Positions 42,425-52,908 of a DNA stretch of 64,000 nucleotides are shown one piece after another (position 1 is the first letter of the stretch; each line of letters starts with the position of its first letter). The DNA is taken from NCBI GenBank assembly GCA_937873515.1, contig CALMYB010000006.1, positions 310,001 to 374,000 of the forward strand, given 5' to 3'. A model generated the notes under the pieces. That model had not been told where the DNA came from. It worked only from the letters and a program-made list of their open reading frames with translations, and did not search any database. The position numbers and the translations under genes were made by a program. The DNA comes from an uncultured Acidobacteriota bacterium (GTDB lineage: Bacteria > Acidobacteriota > Blastocatellia > Pyrinomonadales > Pyrinomonadaceae).

Positions 42425-43723
42425 TCAGGGGCGATAAAGAGCCTCGATCTCGTTTCGCAATTCGGCCGGAAAGCATACGCGTTGAGCACGATATCCTTCC
42501 TGCAGTCCGCGGACCGCAGCACTGACCTCGGAGATCTCGCGTATCTTCGGCCGGGAATAGCCGTGTTCGACGAATATTAGATTTTTCGGGTCGTCCGTCG
42601 TGCGTGAATAGAAGTAGTAGTCTGCGTGCTTTGCCGAATCTTCAACAAGATAATACTCTGGGTCGTACCCGTTCCTCTCGACGACATCGCGGGCACGATC
42701 AAGGAATACCGCCATTTCAGCGTCATCCATGTCCAGATCGAACGCCTTGAATATTTGCCGGTCGATAAAGCGCTTCGCAAGGTCGGACAGGATCGGGTCA
42801 CTGCTCGATCGCCACTGCTTTATGTGAAATAAAACATCCGTATCATCGAGTTCGAGGTGCTTTTCGAGGTCGAGCCGTTCGCCTCGGAGAATCTTCTCGA
42901 GCGAACTGTCCGGGAGATGCCAAACATCGCCGTCTGACCCATACACGACGATCGCTCGATGCAGCAAGCTCTTGAGGACCGATTCGGCAGCTCGAAGAGT
43001 TCGGTGAAAATATACTTGCCGAAACATATAGTATCTCGCCTGCAAGTAGTCCTCTACGGCGGCAATGCCGGGCGCCGCGACGAATATTCGGTCGTTCTCC
43101 TCGTCGATCTCGATCGATTTTACGATCCACTCAAGATCGTAAACCCCGTACTTCGCTCCGGTCATCAAGCTGTCGCGGAGCAGATAGTCCATACGGTCAA
43201 CGTCAAGCTGCGATGAGATCAGCTGAGCAAGTGCGCGGCGTCGAAAGGTGCCCTTGATGATCGAGGCGACATCATCTGCCAAGCTCGGCGAAAAGGCCGT
43301 AAGTACTTGATTGATCCCGGTTCGAGGTTCCGATATGGCGGCAATTGAATATTCTTCGTGGTGAAAGCCCAGGATCGCCTCGATCACGTGGGAAAACGCC
43401 CCGTGGCCGATGTCGTGCAGTAAGGCGGCCGCTCGGACCGCGATCCGCTCCTCGTCCGAGAGGTTGTGTTCGGCTGAAAGTTTTGCAAGCACGCGAGTCG
43501 CAAGGTTAAACGCACCCAAACTGTGCGTAAAGCGGGAATGTTCGGCCGATTGGTAGGCAAAATATGCAAGTCCGAGCTGCCTGATCCGCCGCAGACGCTG
43601 AAACTCCGGTGTGTCGATGAGGTCGGCGAACAATCGGCCTTCCGCCGTTCGAGCATCGACACGGATGATGTTGTGGACTGCGTCGCGATAATATCGCTCG
43701 GAGCCGCTCTCTCGGTTCGGCAT
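42425..43723 (-). CDS. HD-domain phosphohydrolase (dNTPase/SAMHD1-like, COG1078)
   Basis: A 432-residue protein with the HD metal site: H67 (HSRFTHSLG), HD at 103-104 (LLHDIGHGAFSH) and a distal Asp in LDVDRMDYLLRD, the pattern of SAMHD1-like triphosphohydrolases. These remove triphosphate from dNTPs or other nucleotides. The start ATG 43723 (MPNRESGS) is preferred to upstream extensions. Next to it (3 bases) is the TonB-C protein. No membrane segment. Confidence 0.88.
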   Translation of the reverse strand: MPNRESGSERYYRDAVHNIIRVDARTAEGRLFADLIDTPEFQRLRRIRQLGLAYFAYQSAEHSRFTHSLGAFNLATRVLAKLSAEHNLSDEERIAVRAAALLHDIGHGAFSHVIEAILGFHHEEYSIAAISEPRTGINQVLTAFSPSLADDVASIIKGTFRRRALAQLISSQLDVDRMDYLLRDSLMTGAKYGVYDLEWIVKSIEIDEENDRIFVAAPGIAAVEDYLQARYYMFRQVYFHRTLRAAESVLKSLLHRAIVVYGSDGDVWHLPDSSLEKILRGERLDLEKHLELDDTDVLFHIKQWRSSSDPILSDLAKRFIDRQIFKAFDLDMDDAEMAVFLDRARDVVERNGYDPEYYLVEDSAKHADYYFYSRTTDDPKNLIFVEHGYSRPKIREISEVSAAVRGLQEGYRAQRVCFPAELRNEIEALYRP

Positions 43724-44024
43724 TATGAGCCTAATATGCGGCAGAAAAGCCGGTTTTCGCAAGCCGAATGCTCGATATCTCCAAAAACTCCCGAAAAAAT
43801 CTAAATTTTCGTACAAAATAATGGATGATCTTCGGTGTTTTCGGTTTTCCGTGCGCCCTTAAAGATTTGTAAAGTAGTGTAAATGCGGTATTTAACACGT
43901 TTGGCACGGCCTGAGACGGCTGTGGAGAGCAAATTGCATAAAAAAAGGCTGAAAAAGTGTCCATTGAGGCCTTTTATTAAGTTCAGAAACTCTCGAAAAG
44001 AGACTTTGAATAGGAGACAAAGTA
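43724..44024. other. Divergent intergenic region upstream of the large receptor (301 bases)
   Basis: No gene is recognised. It is AT-rich with low-complexity A/T runs and contains the strong ribosome binding site AGGAGA (44012-44017) of the large TonB receptor. A strong promoter is expected since the receptor gene has highly biased codons, but I cannot define its elements. Confidence 0.5.
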
Positions 44025-47000
44025 ATGAGAAATAAGTTTGCATTTATTTCCTCGATCATGCTGATCGTGCTCTGCTTCGCTTTCTCAGCGTTTGCACAGG
44101 GTACTCGCGGCAGCATCGAGGGAGTAGTGAAAGACCAGAACGATGCCGTCGTTCCCGGTGCGAAAGTCACCGCGGTTTCGACCGGTACCACGACTGGCTT
44201 TAACAGATCCGTAATGTCGGATTCTAATGGCTATTTCGTCGTGCCTAACGTTCCGGTGGGAACCTACTCGGTCACGATCGAAAAAGAAAGCTTCAAGACT
44301 TCGAAGCAGAACGTAACGGTTACACTCGACCGTTCGGCTCGTGCAGATGTGAAGCTTGAGGTCGGCGGCGGCGTCAGCGACGTTACCGTCACTGGCGGCG
44401 ACAACGTCACCATCGACCCGACGGAATCGAAACTCCAGACCAACCTCACACAGAAGTTGATCGATTCGCTTCCGAAAGGCACCACGTTTACCAGCCTCTT
44501 GAAGGCCGCTCCGAACGTTCGTCCGGAAGGTCTTTCGGGTGGTTTCCAGGTTGACGGTGCTTCGGGCTCGGAAAACGTTTGGGTTATCGACGGTCAGGAA
44601 GTTACCAACTTCCGTACTGGTACGCTCAACTCGAACAACAACGTTCCCTTTGAGCTCATCCAGGAAGTTCAGGTCAAATCGACCGGTTTCGAAGCCGAAT
44701 ACGGCGGCGCTACCGGCGGTGTGATCACGGTCGTTACCCAGGGCGGAAACGATCAGTGGCACGGCAACTTCGGTATGTCGTGGCGCCCGCAGAAGCTCCA
44801 GGGTGACAGCCACCCGTTCCTTAGCCGCTACGGCAGCGCCGCTGGTGCTTACGAGTACCTGCCGGTTCCGCAGACGGGCGGTGTTTCGTACTATCCGGTT
44901 GCTAAGCTGAACGGCCCGATCGTCAAGAACCGCTTCTGGTTCTCGGCTATCTATGCTCCGCAGGTCTTCGATTACAACCAGAACGTTACCTATTATAACC
45001 AGTTGGCTCCGGGCCGCTCGGCTATCGGTTCTGAAGAGTTCAAGTCGAAGCAGACGACGCAGGAAGCGTTCGTTCGTCTCGATGCTCAGCCGCACTCGAA
45101 GCTCCGCTTGTTCGGATCGTTCCTTTGGAACCCGATCTCGGTCAAGGGTACGCTTCCGGGTACGACCTATGGTTTGACCAACGCTCCTGGCTCCGCTGCC
45201 CAGCTTCATGATGGCGGTGGTCGTCAGAACTCGAACAGCTTGAACGGTCAGGCTTCGTGGACACCGCTCTCGAAGTTGGTCATCAACGTTCACGCAGGCC
45301 GTACGTTCCTGAACGAAAAGCTTGGTTCTTACAACATCCCGAACGCAACTCGTTACCTTTGCAGTGCTTCGAGCCTCTTCCCGCCGGCAGCTGGTACAGC
45401 TCCTGCAGGAAACCCGATCACCCAGGCACAGGCGGGCTGCAGCCTTGGCCAGTCGAACTTCCCGAGCAACTTCCAGCTCGCTTACGACGTTTCGACTCGT
45501 ACACTCTTTGATACTGACGCTAGCTACATCGGCCTTAACGCCGGCGGCCGTCACAATATCAAATTCGGTTATCAGTACAACCGCATTTCCAACACGACCG
45601 AGCAGGGTTACACGAACACAGGTGTGATCGTCCTCTACTACGGACGTGATTGCGCGGACTTCGGTTACACGGTTAGCGCTGCTAGCGCAGTTGGCTGCGG
45701 TTACATGCAGCGTTTTGGTACCGTTGGTAAAGCGAGCAGCGCGAGCAACGCTCTCTTTGTCCAGGATTCATGGACGATCGCAGATCGCCTGACCTTGAAC
45801 CTCGGTGTCCGTTCCGACATGGAAGATGTTCCTTCCTTCAAAGCCGGCAACCCGGGTATTCACTTCAGCTGGGCGGATAAGATCGCTCCGCGTCTTGGTG
45901 CTGCTTTTGACCTCTTCGGCAATGGCAAGACCAAGCTCTTTGCCAGCTACGGTTGGTTCTATGATCGCTTCAAGTATGAACTGCCCCGCGGTTCGTTCGG
46001 CGGCGACTTCTACCGTCGTGATTGGTTCGATATCACACTTGCTCGTGGAACGGCGTACACCGGCTACACCTTTGCAAACATCCTCGGAAGCCATCCGGAT
46101 CCGATCGGTGGAAACTGCCCTGGTGACGGTACGCTGATCTATCCTCCGGGCTACTCGACCTGTAACCTCGACTATCGCATCCCGTCCAACTCGGGCCTCG
46201 GTATCGATGTTTCGGGTGCTGTCGATCCCAACATCAAGGCTGCACGTCAGTCCGAATACACCTTTGGTGTTCAGCATCAGTTGTTCCGCAACTGGTTCGT
46301 TCGCGGACGCTACACCCACAAGCAGGTCGACAAGGCTATCGAAGATGTCGGTTCGATCAGCGTGTCGGGTTCAGAAGCTTATGTCATCGGTAACCCCGGC
46401 GAAGGCCTTGCCTGCGCGGTTTACACGGCAGACGGTTTCCCGTGCGCCAAGGCAGAGCGTAAGTATGATGCCGTTGAGATCGGCCTCGACAAGCGTTTTG
46501 CAAATAACTGGTTCCTGAGCGCAAGCTACACCTGGAGCCGTCTGTTCGGTAACTACGGTGGTCTCGCCAGCTCTGACGAAGGCGGCCGTACCAGCCCGAA
46601 CGTCAACCGTAACTTCGACCTTCCGTTCGAGCCCTGGGCCATGACCGGTAAGCCGAACAACGGCCTTCTTTCAACGGATCGTCCGCATGTCTTCAAGGCA
46701 TACGGCGGCTACGATCACAATTGGAGCAAGTCGAACACGACGTCAGTTTCGTTCTTTACCACGGCTCAGTCTGGTACACCGATGACGACGCGTGCTAACT
46801 TCATCGCTTCACTCGCGATCATCGTGTATGGCCGCGGCGACCTTGGCCGCTCGGCTGCGTACTACAGCACCGACCTTAATATTGATCACAAATATAAGTT
46901 CGGCCGCGATAACCGCATCACGATCCAGCCGTACGTCAACATCCTGAACCTTTTCGACCGCAAGTCGGAAACGGGTGTTGTTGAGACGATCACCACCTCG

Positions 47001-47222
47001 ACGATCAGCAACGGAACACTTCTTTCAGGCGGTTGCGCTCCAACCACCTGTGTGGACATGTTCTCGGCAATGCACCTCGTCACAGGCGGTGCGGGCATCA
47101 CGCAGTATGTCAATAGCTGGCTTGCTGCTAATCCGGCTGCTCGCAAATACAACGTGTATGGCCTCTCGAGTGGCTTCAGTGCTCCTCGCGAAGTCCGCTT
47201 CGGCGCACGTCTGTACTTCTAA
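44025..47222 (+). CDS. Oar-like TonB-dependent outer-membrane receptor
   Basis: A 1065-residue protein: signal peptide (MRNKFAFISSIMLIVLCFAFSAFA), carboxypeptidase regulatory-like domain (about 27-110; GSIEGVVKDQNDAVVPGAKVTAV), plug-like domain (about 120-235; NVWVIDGQEVTNFRTG), then a large barrel ending in LYF. This is the Oar-type architecture enriched in Acidobacteriota, transporting large substrates such as oligosaccharides or peptides. Its codons are markedly different from neighbours: GTT, GGT, GCT, AAC and TTC are preferred, as in highly expressed genes. A good Shine-Dalgarno and a strong terminator (47251) frame a single-gene unit. Confidence 0.92.
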   Translation: MRNKFAFISSIMLIVLCFAFSAFAQGTRGSIEGVVKDQNDAVVPGAKVTAVSTGTTTGFNRSVMSDSNGYFVVPNVPVGTYSVTIEKESFKTSKQNVTVTLDRSARADVKLEVGGGVSDVTVTGGDNVTIDPTESKLQTNLTQKLIDSLPKGTTFTSLLKAAPNVRPEGLSGGFQVDGASGSENVWVIDGQEVTNFRTGTLNSNNNVPFELIQEVQVKSTGFEAEYGGATGGVITVVTQGGNDQWHGNFGMSWRPQKLQGDSHPFLSRYGSAAGAYEYLPVPQTGGVSYYPVAKLNGPIVKNRFWFSAIYAPQVFDYNQNVTYYNQLAPGRSAIGSEEFKSKQTTQEAFVRLDAQPHSKLRLFGSFLWNPISVKGTLPGTTYGLTNAPGSAAQLHDGGGRQNSNSLNGQASWTPLSKLVINVHAGRTFLNEKLGSYNIPNATRYLCSASSLFPPAAGTAPAGNPITQAQAGCSLGQSNFPSNFQLAYDVSTRTLFDTDASYIGLNAGGRHNIKFGYQYNRISNTTEQGYTNTGVIVLYYGRDCADFGYTVSAASAVGCGYMQRFGTVGKASSASNALFVQDSWTIADRLTLNLGVRSDMEDVPSFKAGNPGIHFSWADKIAPRLGAAFDLFGNGKTKLFASYGWFYDRFKYELPRGSFGGDFYRRDWFDITLARGTAYTGYTFANILGSHPDPIGGNCPGDGTLIYPPGYSTCNLDYRIPSNSGLGIDVSGAVDPNIKAARQSEYTFGVQHQLFRNWFVRGRYTHKQVDKAIEDVGSISVSGSEAYVIGNPGEGLACAVYTADGFPCAKAERKYDAVEIGLDKRFANNWFLSASYTWSRLFGNYGGLASSDEGGRTSPNVNRNFDLPFEPWAMTGKPNNGLLSTDRPHVFKAYGGYDHNWSKSNTTSVSFFTTAQSGTPMTTRANFIASLAIIVYGRGDLGRSAAYYSTDLNIDHKYKFGRDNRITIQPYVNILNLFDRKSETGVVETITTSTISNGTLLSGGCAPTTCVDMFSAMHLVTGGAGITQYVNSWLAANPAARKYNVYGLSSGFSAPREVRFGARLYF

Positions 47223-47250
47223 GAACTTAACCGTTCTTGGATAGACCCTC

Positions 47251-47287
47251 GGCCCGCTCGCCTCGTGCGAGCGGGCCTCTTTCATTT
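47251..47287 (+). terminator. Intrinsic terminator of the Oar-like receptor gene
   Basis: Perfect 10-bp GC-rich stem GGCCCGCTCG / CGAGCGGGCC (47251-47260, 47268-47277), loop CCTCGTG, followed by TCTTTCATTTC. It lies 28 bases after the stop. Confidence 0.85.
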
Positions 47288-47375
47288 CTGACTGAGAGAG
47301 CGGACGTCCGCCGTCGGTCAGCTTTCGATATTCCTCTCGCGACACGCTAAAATAGAAACTTCACTTGCTTTCGAG

Positions 47376-49241
47376 ATGTCCGAAGAGGTTCGCAAATATC
47401 ACGAAGAAGACGCCATCGGCAAGACCTACGACCTAAAGGTCGCCAAGCGCCTCGCACGCTACCTGCGGCCGTATTGGAAGGTAGCCGCGGCCGCGCTCCT
47501 TCTCACATTCGTTACGAACATACTTGCGTCGATCCAGCCGCTCTTTACTAAGGTCGCGGTCGATAGCTATATCATTCCAAAGAACGTCGACGGCATCTGG
47601 CTATTTTCATTCGCTTTCTTTGGCGTATTCTTTCTTAGATTCATCTTCTCGTATGTGCAGGAGATCCTGCTCAACACGGTCGGCCAACGTGTGATGTTCG
47701 ATCTGCGGACCGAACTTTTTACAAAGCTGCAGGATCAGGAACTTGCATACTACGATCAGTATCCTGTCGGCCGAACGATGACGCGGCTCACAAGTGATGT
47801 CGATGCACTGAACGAACTCTTTACATCGGGCGTTATAGATGTGCTCGGCGATCTTGTTGTGATCTTCGCGATCATCGCGATGATGTTCTGGCTCAACTGG
47901 AAGCTCGCCGTCGTCACGCTCATCACCGTGCCCCTTCTGTTCGCTGCTACGAACTGGTTTCGGAAGCGCGCCCGCCACGGTTTTGACCGCGTGCGTACCC
48001 GAAGCGCGAAGCTGAATGCGTTCTTGCAGGAATATGTGTCGGGTGCCCAGACCGTACAGCTCTTTAATGCAGAGAAGAAGGCCCGACGGCGCTTCTCCGA
48101 GATCAACGATGACTATCGCGATGCGAACATCGAAACGATCTACTATTACGCTGTTTTCTATCCGTTGGTCGATTTTATCGGAGCTGTCGGTGTGGCGATG
48201 ATCATCTTTGTGTTCGGTTTCGAATCACTGAACGGATTCTTTAGCGTTTCGCAAGCCCTTTCGGTCGGCGTGCTCGCATCTTTCATTCAATATTCGCTCC
48301 AACTCTTCCAACCGATCCGTGATCTTTCGGATAAGTTCAACGTCTTTCAAGCTGCGGTCGTCGCATCGCACAGGATCTTCATCATGCTCGATCGCGAAGT
48401 GCTCATCAAGACGCCTGAAGAACCGAAGCTCGCCGGAAAGGCAAAGGGAAGTATAGAATTCGAGGGCGTTTGGTTCGCGTATAAGGAGGAAGATTGGGTC
48501 CTTAAGGATGTGTCGTTCTCGGTCGATATCGGCGAGAGCGTAGCATTGGTCGGGCACACCGGTTCAGGAAAAACGACCATCACGAACCTCATTATGCGGT
48601 TCTACGATGTTCAGAAAGGCCGCATCCTCGTTGATGGTGTCGATGTCCGGGAATGGGATCTCGAAGCCCTGCGTTCGAACTTTGCCGTCGTTCTGCAGGA
48701 TGTATTTCTCTTCAGCGGCACGATCGCTCAGAACATCAGGCTCGGCAATGATAACATCAGCGACGAAAAGATCCGTTGGGCGGCAAAAGAGGTGCGGGCC
48801 GACGAGTTCATCGGGGAGCTCGCGGACGGCTATGACACCAAGGTAAAAGAACGCGGTGCCGGTCTTTCCGTAGGGCAAAAGCAGCTTGTTTCATTTGCTC
48901 GTGCCCTTGCATTCGACCCGAAGATCCTGATCCTTGACGAGGCCACAAGTTCGATCGACACGGAGACCGAACAATTGATCCAGAGCGCGGTAGATCGCGT
49001 CATGGACGAGCGAACGTCGCTTGTCGTAGCTCATCGTCTTTCGACAATACAGAAATGTGACCGCATTATCGTCCTGCATCACGGCGAACTGCGCGAAATG
49101 GGTACGCACAACGAACTCCTGGCTCTCCGCGGGCTATATTGGCGGCTTTACCAGCTGCAGTATTCGGATGAGAAGCTGCATATTTCGGCACCGGGCTATT
49201 CTTCGGATGATCTGACCGGCGGCACTGCGTCAGTTGACTAG
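47376..49241 (+). CDS. ABC exporter (fused permease and ATPase, MsbA/multidrug-like)
   Basis: A 621-residue half transporter: six hydrophobic helices in about 35-320, then an ATPase domain. Walker A is GHTGSGKTT, the signature LSVGQKQ (usual LSGGQ, so a Gly to Val change), Walker [13 protein letters not shown], and the H-loop VVAHRLSTI. It functions as a dimer in the inner membrane, exporting lipid or hydrophobic compounds; substrate unknown. The start ATG 47376 is 129 bases after the terminator. Confidence 0.92.
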   Translation: MSEEVRKYHEEDAIGKTYDLKVAKRLARYLRPYWKVAAAALLLTFVTNILASIQPLFTKVAVDSYIIPKNVDGIWLFSFAFFGVFFLRFIFSYVQEILLNTVGQRVMFDLRTELFTKLQDQELAYYDQYPVGRTMTRLTSDVDALNELFTSGVIDVLGDLVVIFAIIAMMFWLNWKLAVVTLITVPLLFAATNWFRKRARHGFDRVRTRSAKLNAFLQEYVSGAQTVQLFNAEKKARRRFSEINDDYRDANIETIYYYAVFYPLVDFIGAVGVAMIIFVFGFESLNGFFSVSQALSVGVLASFIQYSLQLFQPIRDLSDKFNVFQAAVVASHRIFIMLDREVLIKTPEEPKLAGKAKGSIEFEGVWFAYKEEDWVLKDVSFSVDIGESVALVGHTGSGKTTITNLIMRFYDVQKGRILVDGVDVREWDLEALRSNFAVVLQDVFLFSGTIAQNIRLGNDNISDEKIRWAAKEVRADEFIGELADGYDTKVKERGAGLSVGQKQLVSFARALAFDPKILILDEATSSIDTETEQLIQSAVDRVMDERTSLVVAHRLSTIQKCDRIIVLHHGELREMGTHNELLALRGLYWRLYQLQYSDEKLHISAPGYSSDDLTGGTASVD

Positions 49242-49326
49242 GGACCGCAGAGATGCGGCAGACCCATTATCGTTTTTAGCCGTTTGAGATTATAATCATC
49301 AAGTTCCTTAGCATCAACTTCCAAGC

Positions 49327-50316
49327 ATGGACGCTGCCGCCAAAGCCTTCACAGAAACTGCTATCGCTGAGATGTATGCTCGCTGCAATGAGAACGCGCC
49401 CAACTATGGAGTGTCCGCGGACGCATTCGCATCGTCAATACTCAAGACAATAGAGAAGCGCCTCGAGACTGCAAGCGTTGAGCCTTTGACCGCGCCGGAG
49501 ATCGGGGAATTCCTCGGTAATCTTCAAGCGGACGACCTTTTCCTGGCTCTTGGATGTGCCGCGGGAAACGAACGGGCCTGGTGGGAGTTCGATCAGACGC
49601 ATCGATCGTACATGGAGCGGTTCGCACGGCACCTTGCACGAGGTGATGCCGATCCGGACGAAGTGATCGGCAACGTCTATATCGAGCTTTATGGAACGCG
49701 TGTGGTTGACGGCGAGCGATACTCAAAGTTCGGCACGTATTCGGGCCGCGGGAGCCTTCGCGGATGGCTACGCACGATAATTTGGCATTCGGTTGTCGAT
49801 CAGCACCGCGCCGGACACTCAGAGGTTTCGCTCGACGAGATGACTGAAACCATCGGAGAAGGAGCCGCGCATGCGGCATTCGCCATCCCAACGCCTGATG
49901 GCGACAGCCAAATGGTCGAGCAGGTTGCCCGCGATAAATATCGCTCGGCGACGGCCGCTGCATTGTCAGAGGCCTTTGCTGCTTTGGAACCGCACGAAAA
50001 ACTTCTGATCGCGCTCTATCACGTGGACAATTTGAAACTGCGTGAGATATCGCGTCTTGTCGAAGATGAGGCGTCTCCCCTTCGCGGTTGGATCAAAAGG
50101 AGATCGTCGGCAAGGGAGAAAGATCCGTCGGCCCGCATTCATGAATCGACCGTAATGCGTTGGCTCGAAAAGAGTTACGAGCGTATACTGGATGTTTTCA
50201 AAAAAGATCTGACCGTCCGTCAAGGCCTGAATGCCGACGAGGTAGAGATCTGCATCGGACTAGCGTCAGCTGATCTTGCCGGCCCCGATCTCTATCGGGA
50301 CCTTGCCGCGGGCTGA
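49327..50316 (+). CDS. Sigma-70 family RNA polymerase sigma factor (atypical, ECF-like)
   Basis: A 329-residue protein with sigma region 2 (DPDEVIGNVYIELYG then GRGSLRGWLRTIIWHSVVDQHR, about 115-165) and region 4 (LEPHEKLLIALYHVDNLKLREISRLV then STVMRWLEKSYERI, about 225-290). It is larger than usual ECF factors, with an N-terminal extension of about 90 residues and a C-terminal tail, and resembles a family first seen in Myxococcales. The next gene is a probable anti-sigma factor. Confidence 0.8.
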   Translation: MDAAAKAFTETAIAEMYARCNENAPNYGVSADAFASSILKTIEKRLETASVEPLTAPEIGEFLGNLQADDLFLALGCAAGNERAWWEFDQTHRSYMERFARHLARGDADPDEVIGNVYIELYGTRVVDGERYSKFGTYSGRGSLRGWLRTIIWHSVVDQHRAGHSEVSLDEMTETIGEGAAHAAFAIPTPDGDSQMVEQVARDKYRSATAAALSEAFAALEPHEKLLIALYHVDNLKLREISRLVEDEASPLRGWIKRRSSAREKDPSARIHESTVMRWLEKSYERILDVFKKDLTVRQGLNADEVEICIGLASADLAGPDLYRDLAAG

Positions 50317-50401
50317 GAAAGCGGAATATTTTACGCAAAAGTTATCGATCCGCTGCGTCCATTACTCGGAGGCCTTTGGCTCACCCCCAAAGTGGGCAAA
50401 T

Positions 50402-50836
50402 ATGCAATACATCGACAACATCGAAACCCGTTTCCAAGACCTTTTTGCAGGATTTCTTCGCGATCGTACAAATGCCTTGTCGGTATCGGCGAGTGGTTCG
50501 CATCTTGATGAGGATACGCTCGCAGCCTTCGTGGACGGCGGCCTGACGCTCCGTGAGATCGATCCGATAGTAGTGCATTTGGCGGAATGCGGCCATTGTC
50601 GCACTTCGACCGCCGCCCTTCTTCGCCTCGAGGCCGAGTTTGCTGACATTGCGATGCCTGCCCGTGACACGCAGGTCGAGTCGGCCGGATTTGCAGAGGC
50701 ACTAAGCAGTTGGTTCTCCAAGCTCTTTGGAACGAGCACGGACGGGGTTTTCGCCCACGGAGAAAGATCTGAGAAAGACGGCGACAATGACAAGAACGCC
50801 GGCGAAGACGATGGCGGCCGAAATGACGCCGAATAG
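50402..50836 (+). CDS. Zinc-finger anti-sigma factor
   Basis: A 144-residue protein with HxxxCxxC (H59, C63, C66 in VVHLAECGHCR) as in zinc-binding anti-sigma (ZAS) domains. The start ATG 50402 gives MQYIDNIETR. Unlike many anti-sigmas there is no membrane helix, so it would be a soluble regulator. It follows the sigma gene by 85 bases and the pair likely forms one unit; the C-terminal tail is acidic. A terminator follows at 50878. Confidence 0.75.
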   Translation: MQYIDNIETRFQDLFAGFLRDRTNALSVSASGSHLDEDTLAAFVDGGLTLREIDPIVVHLAECGHCRTSTAALLRLEAEFADIAMPARDTQVESAGFAEALSSWFSKLFGTSTDGVFAHGERSEKDGDNDKNAGEDDGGRNDAE

Positions 50837-50877
50837 GCAGCAAGTTCCGGGCCTTTTTAATTAAATCGGTTCGATTC

Positions 50878-50914
50878 GGGAGCGGGATCCAAATGTCCGC
50901 TCCTTTTTTCTTTT
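50878..50914 (+). terminator. Intrinsic terminator after the sigma/anti-sigma pair
   Basis: 7-bp stem GGAGCGG / CCGCTCC (50879-50885, 50897-50903), loop 11 bases, then TTTTTTCTTTTTC. It lies 42 bases after the anti-sigma stop. Confidence 0.85.
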
Positions 50915-51040
50915 TCGCCGAATATCGCTCCGTCCGCGCGATTTTTTTCGATGTCGCTGCAACCTTTACCACCTCACAAAAATCTAATAAGAATCTAGTT
51001 TTTGTGCCCTCTGAGGTTTATACTCAATATTAGGGAAAAA

Positions 51041-51685
51041 ATGTTAGATAACGATCGACGGACCGATGAGGCGTCCGAATGCCCATGGCAAAAGCAGCGG
51101 CTCACAGTAGAAAGGGTTGCTGACGCCGAACTGCCGACAAGGTTTGGCAAGTTCAGGATCGCGGGCTATCGTTCACTCACCAGTGACGAAGAATTTGTCG
51201 TAATTTACATGGGTGAGATGCAGGCGGATGTGCCGACGCTTGTTCGGATCCACTCTCAGTGTCTTACGGGCGACGTGTTCGGATCGCTCAAATGTGATTG
51301 CGGGCCGCAACTTCATGAGGCAATGGAGCGTATTCATGCTGCCGGAAACGGCGCCATCGTCTATCAGCAGCAAGAAGGACGCGGTATCGGCATTCTCAAC
51401 AAGATCCGAGCCTATTCCTTGCAGGATGACGGAGCCGACACTGTCGAAGCGAACGAACAACTTGGGTTTGCAGTTGACCTAAGGAATTACAGGCAGTGCG
51501 CCGAGATCCTTTTTGATATGGGGCTTTGCAAGGTCCGCGTGATGTCGAACAACCCTGAGAAGCTCAAGGCTCTCGAAGAAGCCGGGCTTCGCGTGGTCGA
51601 ACGAGTCCCGATCAAGGTGCATACGGAAAAACCAGCTGCACATTATATTCAGACCAAGAAAGAAAAGATGGGCCATTTGCTCTAA
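51041..51685 (+). CDS. ribA: GTP cyclohydrolase II
   Basis: Opens GTP to start riboflavin synthesis. The 214-residue protein has the three zinc cysteines in [20 protein letters not shown], the QQEGRGIGI loop and EANEQLG at about 135, ending in [11 protein letters not shown]. The start ATG 51041 follows AGGG; a longer frame from 51002 has no support. It is the single-function RibA (no DHBP synthase domain). The partner ribF is 39 kb away in this window. Confidence 0.95.
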   Translation: MLDNDRRTDEASECPWQKQRLTVERVADAELPTRFGKFRIAGYRSLTSDEEFVVIYMGEMQADVPTLVRIHSQCLTGDVFGSLKCDCGPQLHEAMERIHAAGNGAIVYQQQEGRGIGILNKIRAYSLQDDGADTVEANEQLGFAVDLRNYRQCAEILFDMGLCKVRVMSNNPEKLKALEEAGLRVVERVPIKVHTEKPAAHYIQTKKEKMGHLL

Positions 51686-51725
51686 TTGAGTCTCGACGGC
51701 CCCGCAATCATCTCGGAGGAAAATC

Positions 51726-52751
51726 ATGCATAGATCTGCATTTCGAGCGATATTATCGACGATCATTCTAGTTATTCTTGCCGGGGCGGCCGCAAGCGCC
51801 TACGCAAGTACGATTTCCGGCACCATCTATGATTCAAAAAAGAACGGTCTGCCGTACGTTGAGATCGAGTTGCAGAATGACAGGTATGTAATGATTCAGC
51901 ATGCAACGACAGACGGTATCGGCCGATATACCTTCGATGGCCTTGCCGATGGCACGTACTATGTCAAGGTCTTGCCGTTTCGGTATGATATGGACGAGCA
52001 GACCCAGGAGGTCATTATCTCGACCGTTTCGGCCGCAGCTGGTTCGGGTGGAAATGCCTACATGATCCAGGATTTCTACCTGACTCCCCGAAAGGGTACG
52101 CTTGCTGCGGCTCAGGCAGAGGTAGTGGTTGCGCAGGAGATCCCAAAGGCCGCCAAAGAACAATATGAGGCGGCCGCGAAGCTTCTAAAGAAGGGTAAGA
52201 CAGATGAGGCGATCCCTTTGCTCGAAGGCTCATTAAAGGACTTTCCCACGTATTTTCTCGCAAACGATGCCCTTGGCCAGATCTACTTCCATAAGAATGA
52301 TTTCGAGCATGCGGCCGCACGACTGCTGACGGCCTCTCAAGTCTATGACAAGAGTCCGATGACGCTGTATATGCTTGGGGTTTCGCTCGGCCACCTAAAC
52401 TATCTTCCTGCGTCGATCATTGCCTTGAATAGTGCTGCAACACTGGCCCCTGAGTCATCGATGGTGCATTTGGCCCTCGGCAAGACATACTTGAGCACCA
52501 AAGATTACAAGGCGGCCGAAACGAGCCTGCTCAATGCGAAGAAATTCGCAAAGACGCCAAGCGGCGAGCTCTATCAGATGCTTGCACGTCTCTATAAAGC
52601 CACCAAGCAGTACTCCAAGGCGGCGGCAAGTCTTGAATCAATGCTGAAGAATGGCAATTACTCCGATGAGGCGAAATCGTCGCTTAAAAAGGAGATACAA
52701 GAATACAAGGCAAAGGCTGCGGCGAATAACGAGAAACCGACCGACGACTGA
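51726..52751 (+). CDS. Exported TPR protein with N-terminal carboxypeptidase-regulatory-like domain
   Basis: A 341-residue protein: signal peptide (MHRSAFRAILSTIILVILAGAAASAYA), a carboxypeptidase regulatory-like domain (about 28-110; ISGTIYDSKKNGLPYVEIELQ), then several TPR-like helical repeats (about 140-320; YEAAAKLLKKGKTDEAIPLL). Such proteins work as scaffolds in the periplasm. It has GGAGG before ATG 51726. It ends at a terminator at 52779. Partner unknown. Confidence 0.82.
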   Translation: MHRSAFRAILSTIILVILAGAAASAYASTISGTIYDSKKNGLPYVEIELQNDRYVMIQHATTDGIGRYTFDGLADGTYYVKVLPFRYDMDEQTQEVIISTVSAAAGSGGNAYMIQDFYLTPRKGTLAAAQAEVVVAQEIPKAAKEQYEAAAKLLKKGKTDEAIPLLEGSLKDFPTYFLANDALGQIYFHKNDFEHAAARLLTASQVYDKSPMTLYMLGVSLGHLNYLPASIIALNSAATLAPESSMVHLALGKTYLSTKDYKAAETSLLNAKKFAKTPSGELYQMLARLYKATKQYSKAAASLESMLKNGNYSDEAKSSLKKEIQEYKAKAAANNEKPTDD

Positions 52752-52778
52752 TGGATCTTTGGTCGGATCTTTGCAGAG

Positions 52779-52820
52779 AAAGGACGAGTTTTCCAGTTTC
52801 GGGCTGCTCGTCCTTTTTCT
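52779..52820 (+). terminator. Intrinsic terminator after the TPR protein gene
   Basis: 10-bp perfect stem AAAGGACGAG / CTCGTCCTTT (52779-52788, 52807-52816), loop 18 bases, with the T-run beginning in the stem (CCTTTTTCTC). It lies 27 bases after the stop. Confidence 0.8.
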
Positions 52821-52908
52821 CGTGTGTTCGCGGGCTGCTCCGGATACGCTACGCCGCAGATGAGATTGCAAAACGGCTTTCGGCTTGTTTACACTTCCAC
52901 AAAGGGCG

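Noticed and set aside
44085..45554. 489-residue frame on the minus strand inside the Oar-like receptor gene
   Set aside because: It is antisense to a clear receptor gene; its length comes from the biased codons of the sense strand and it has no family motif.
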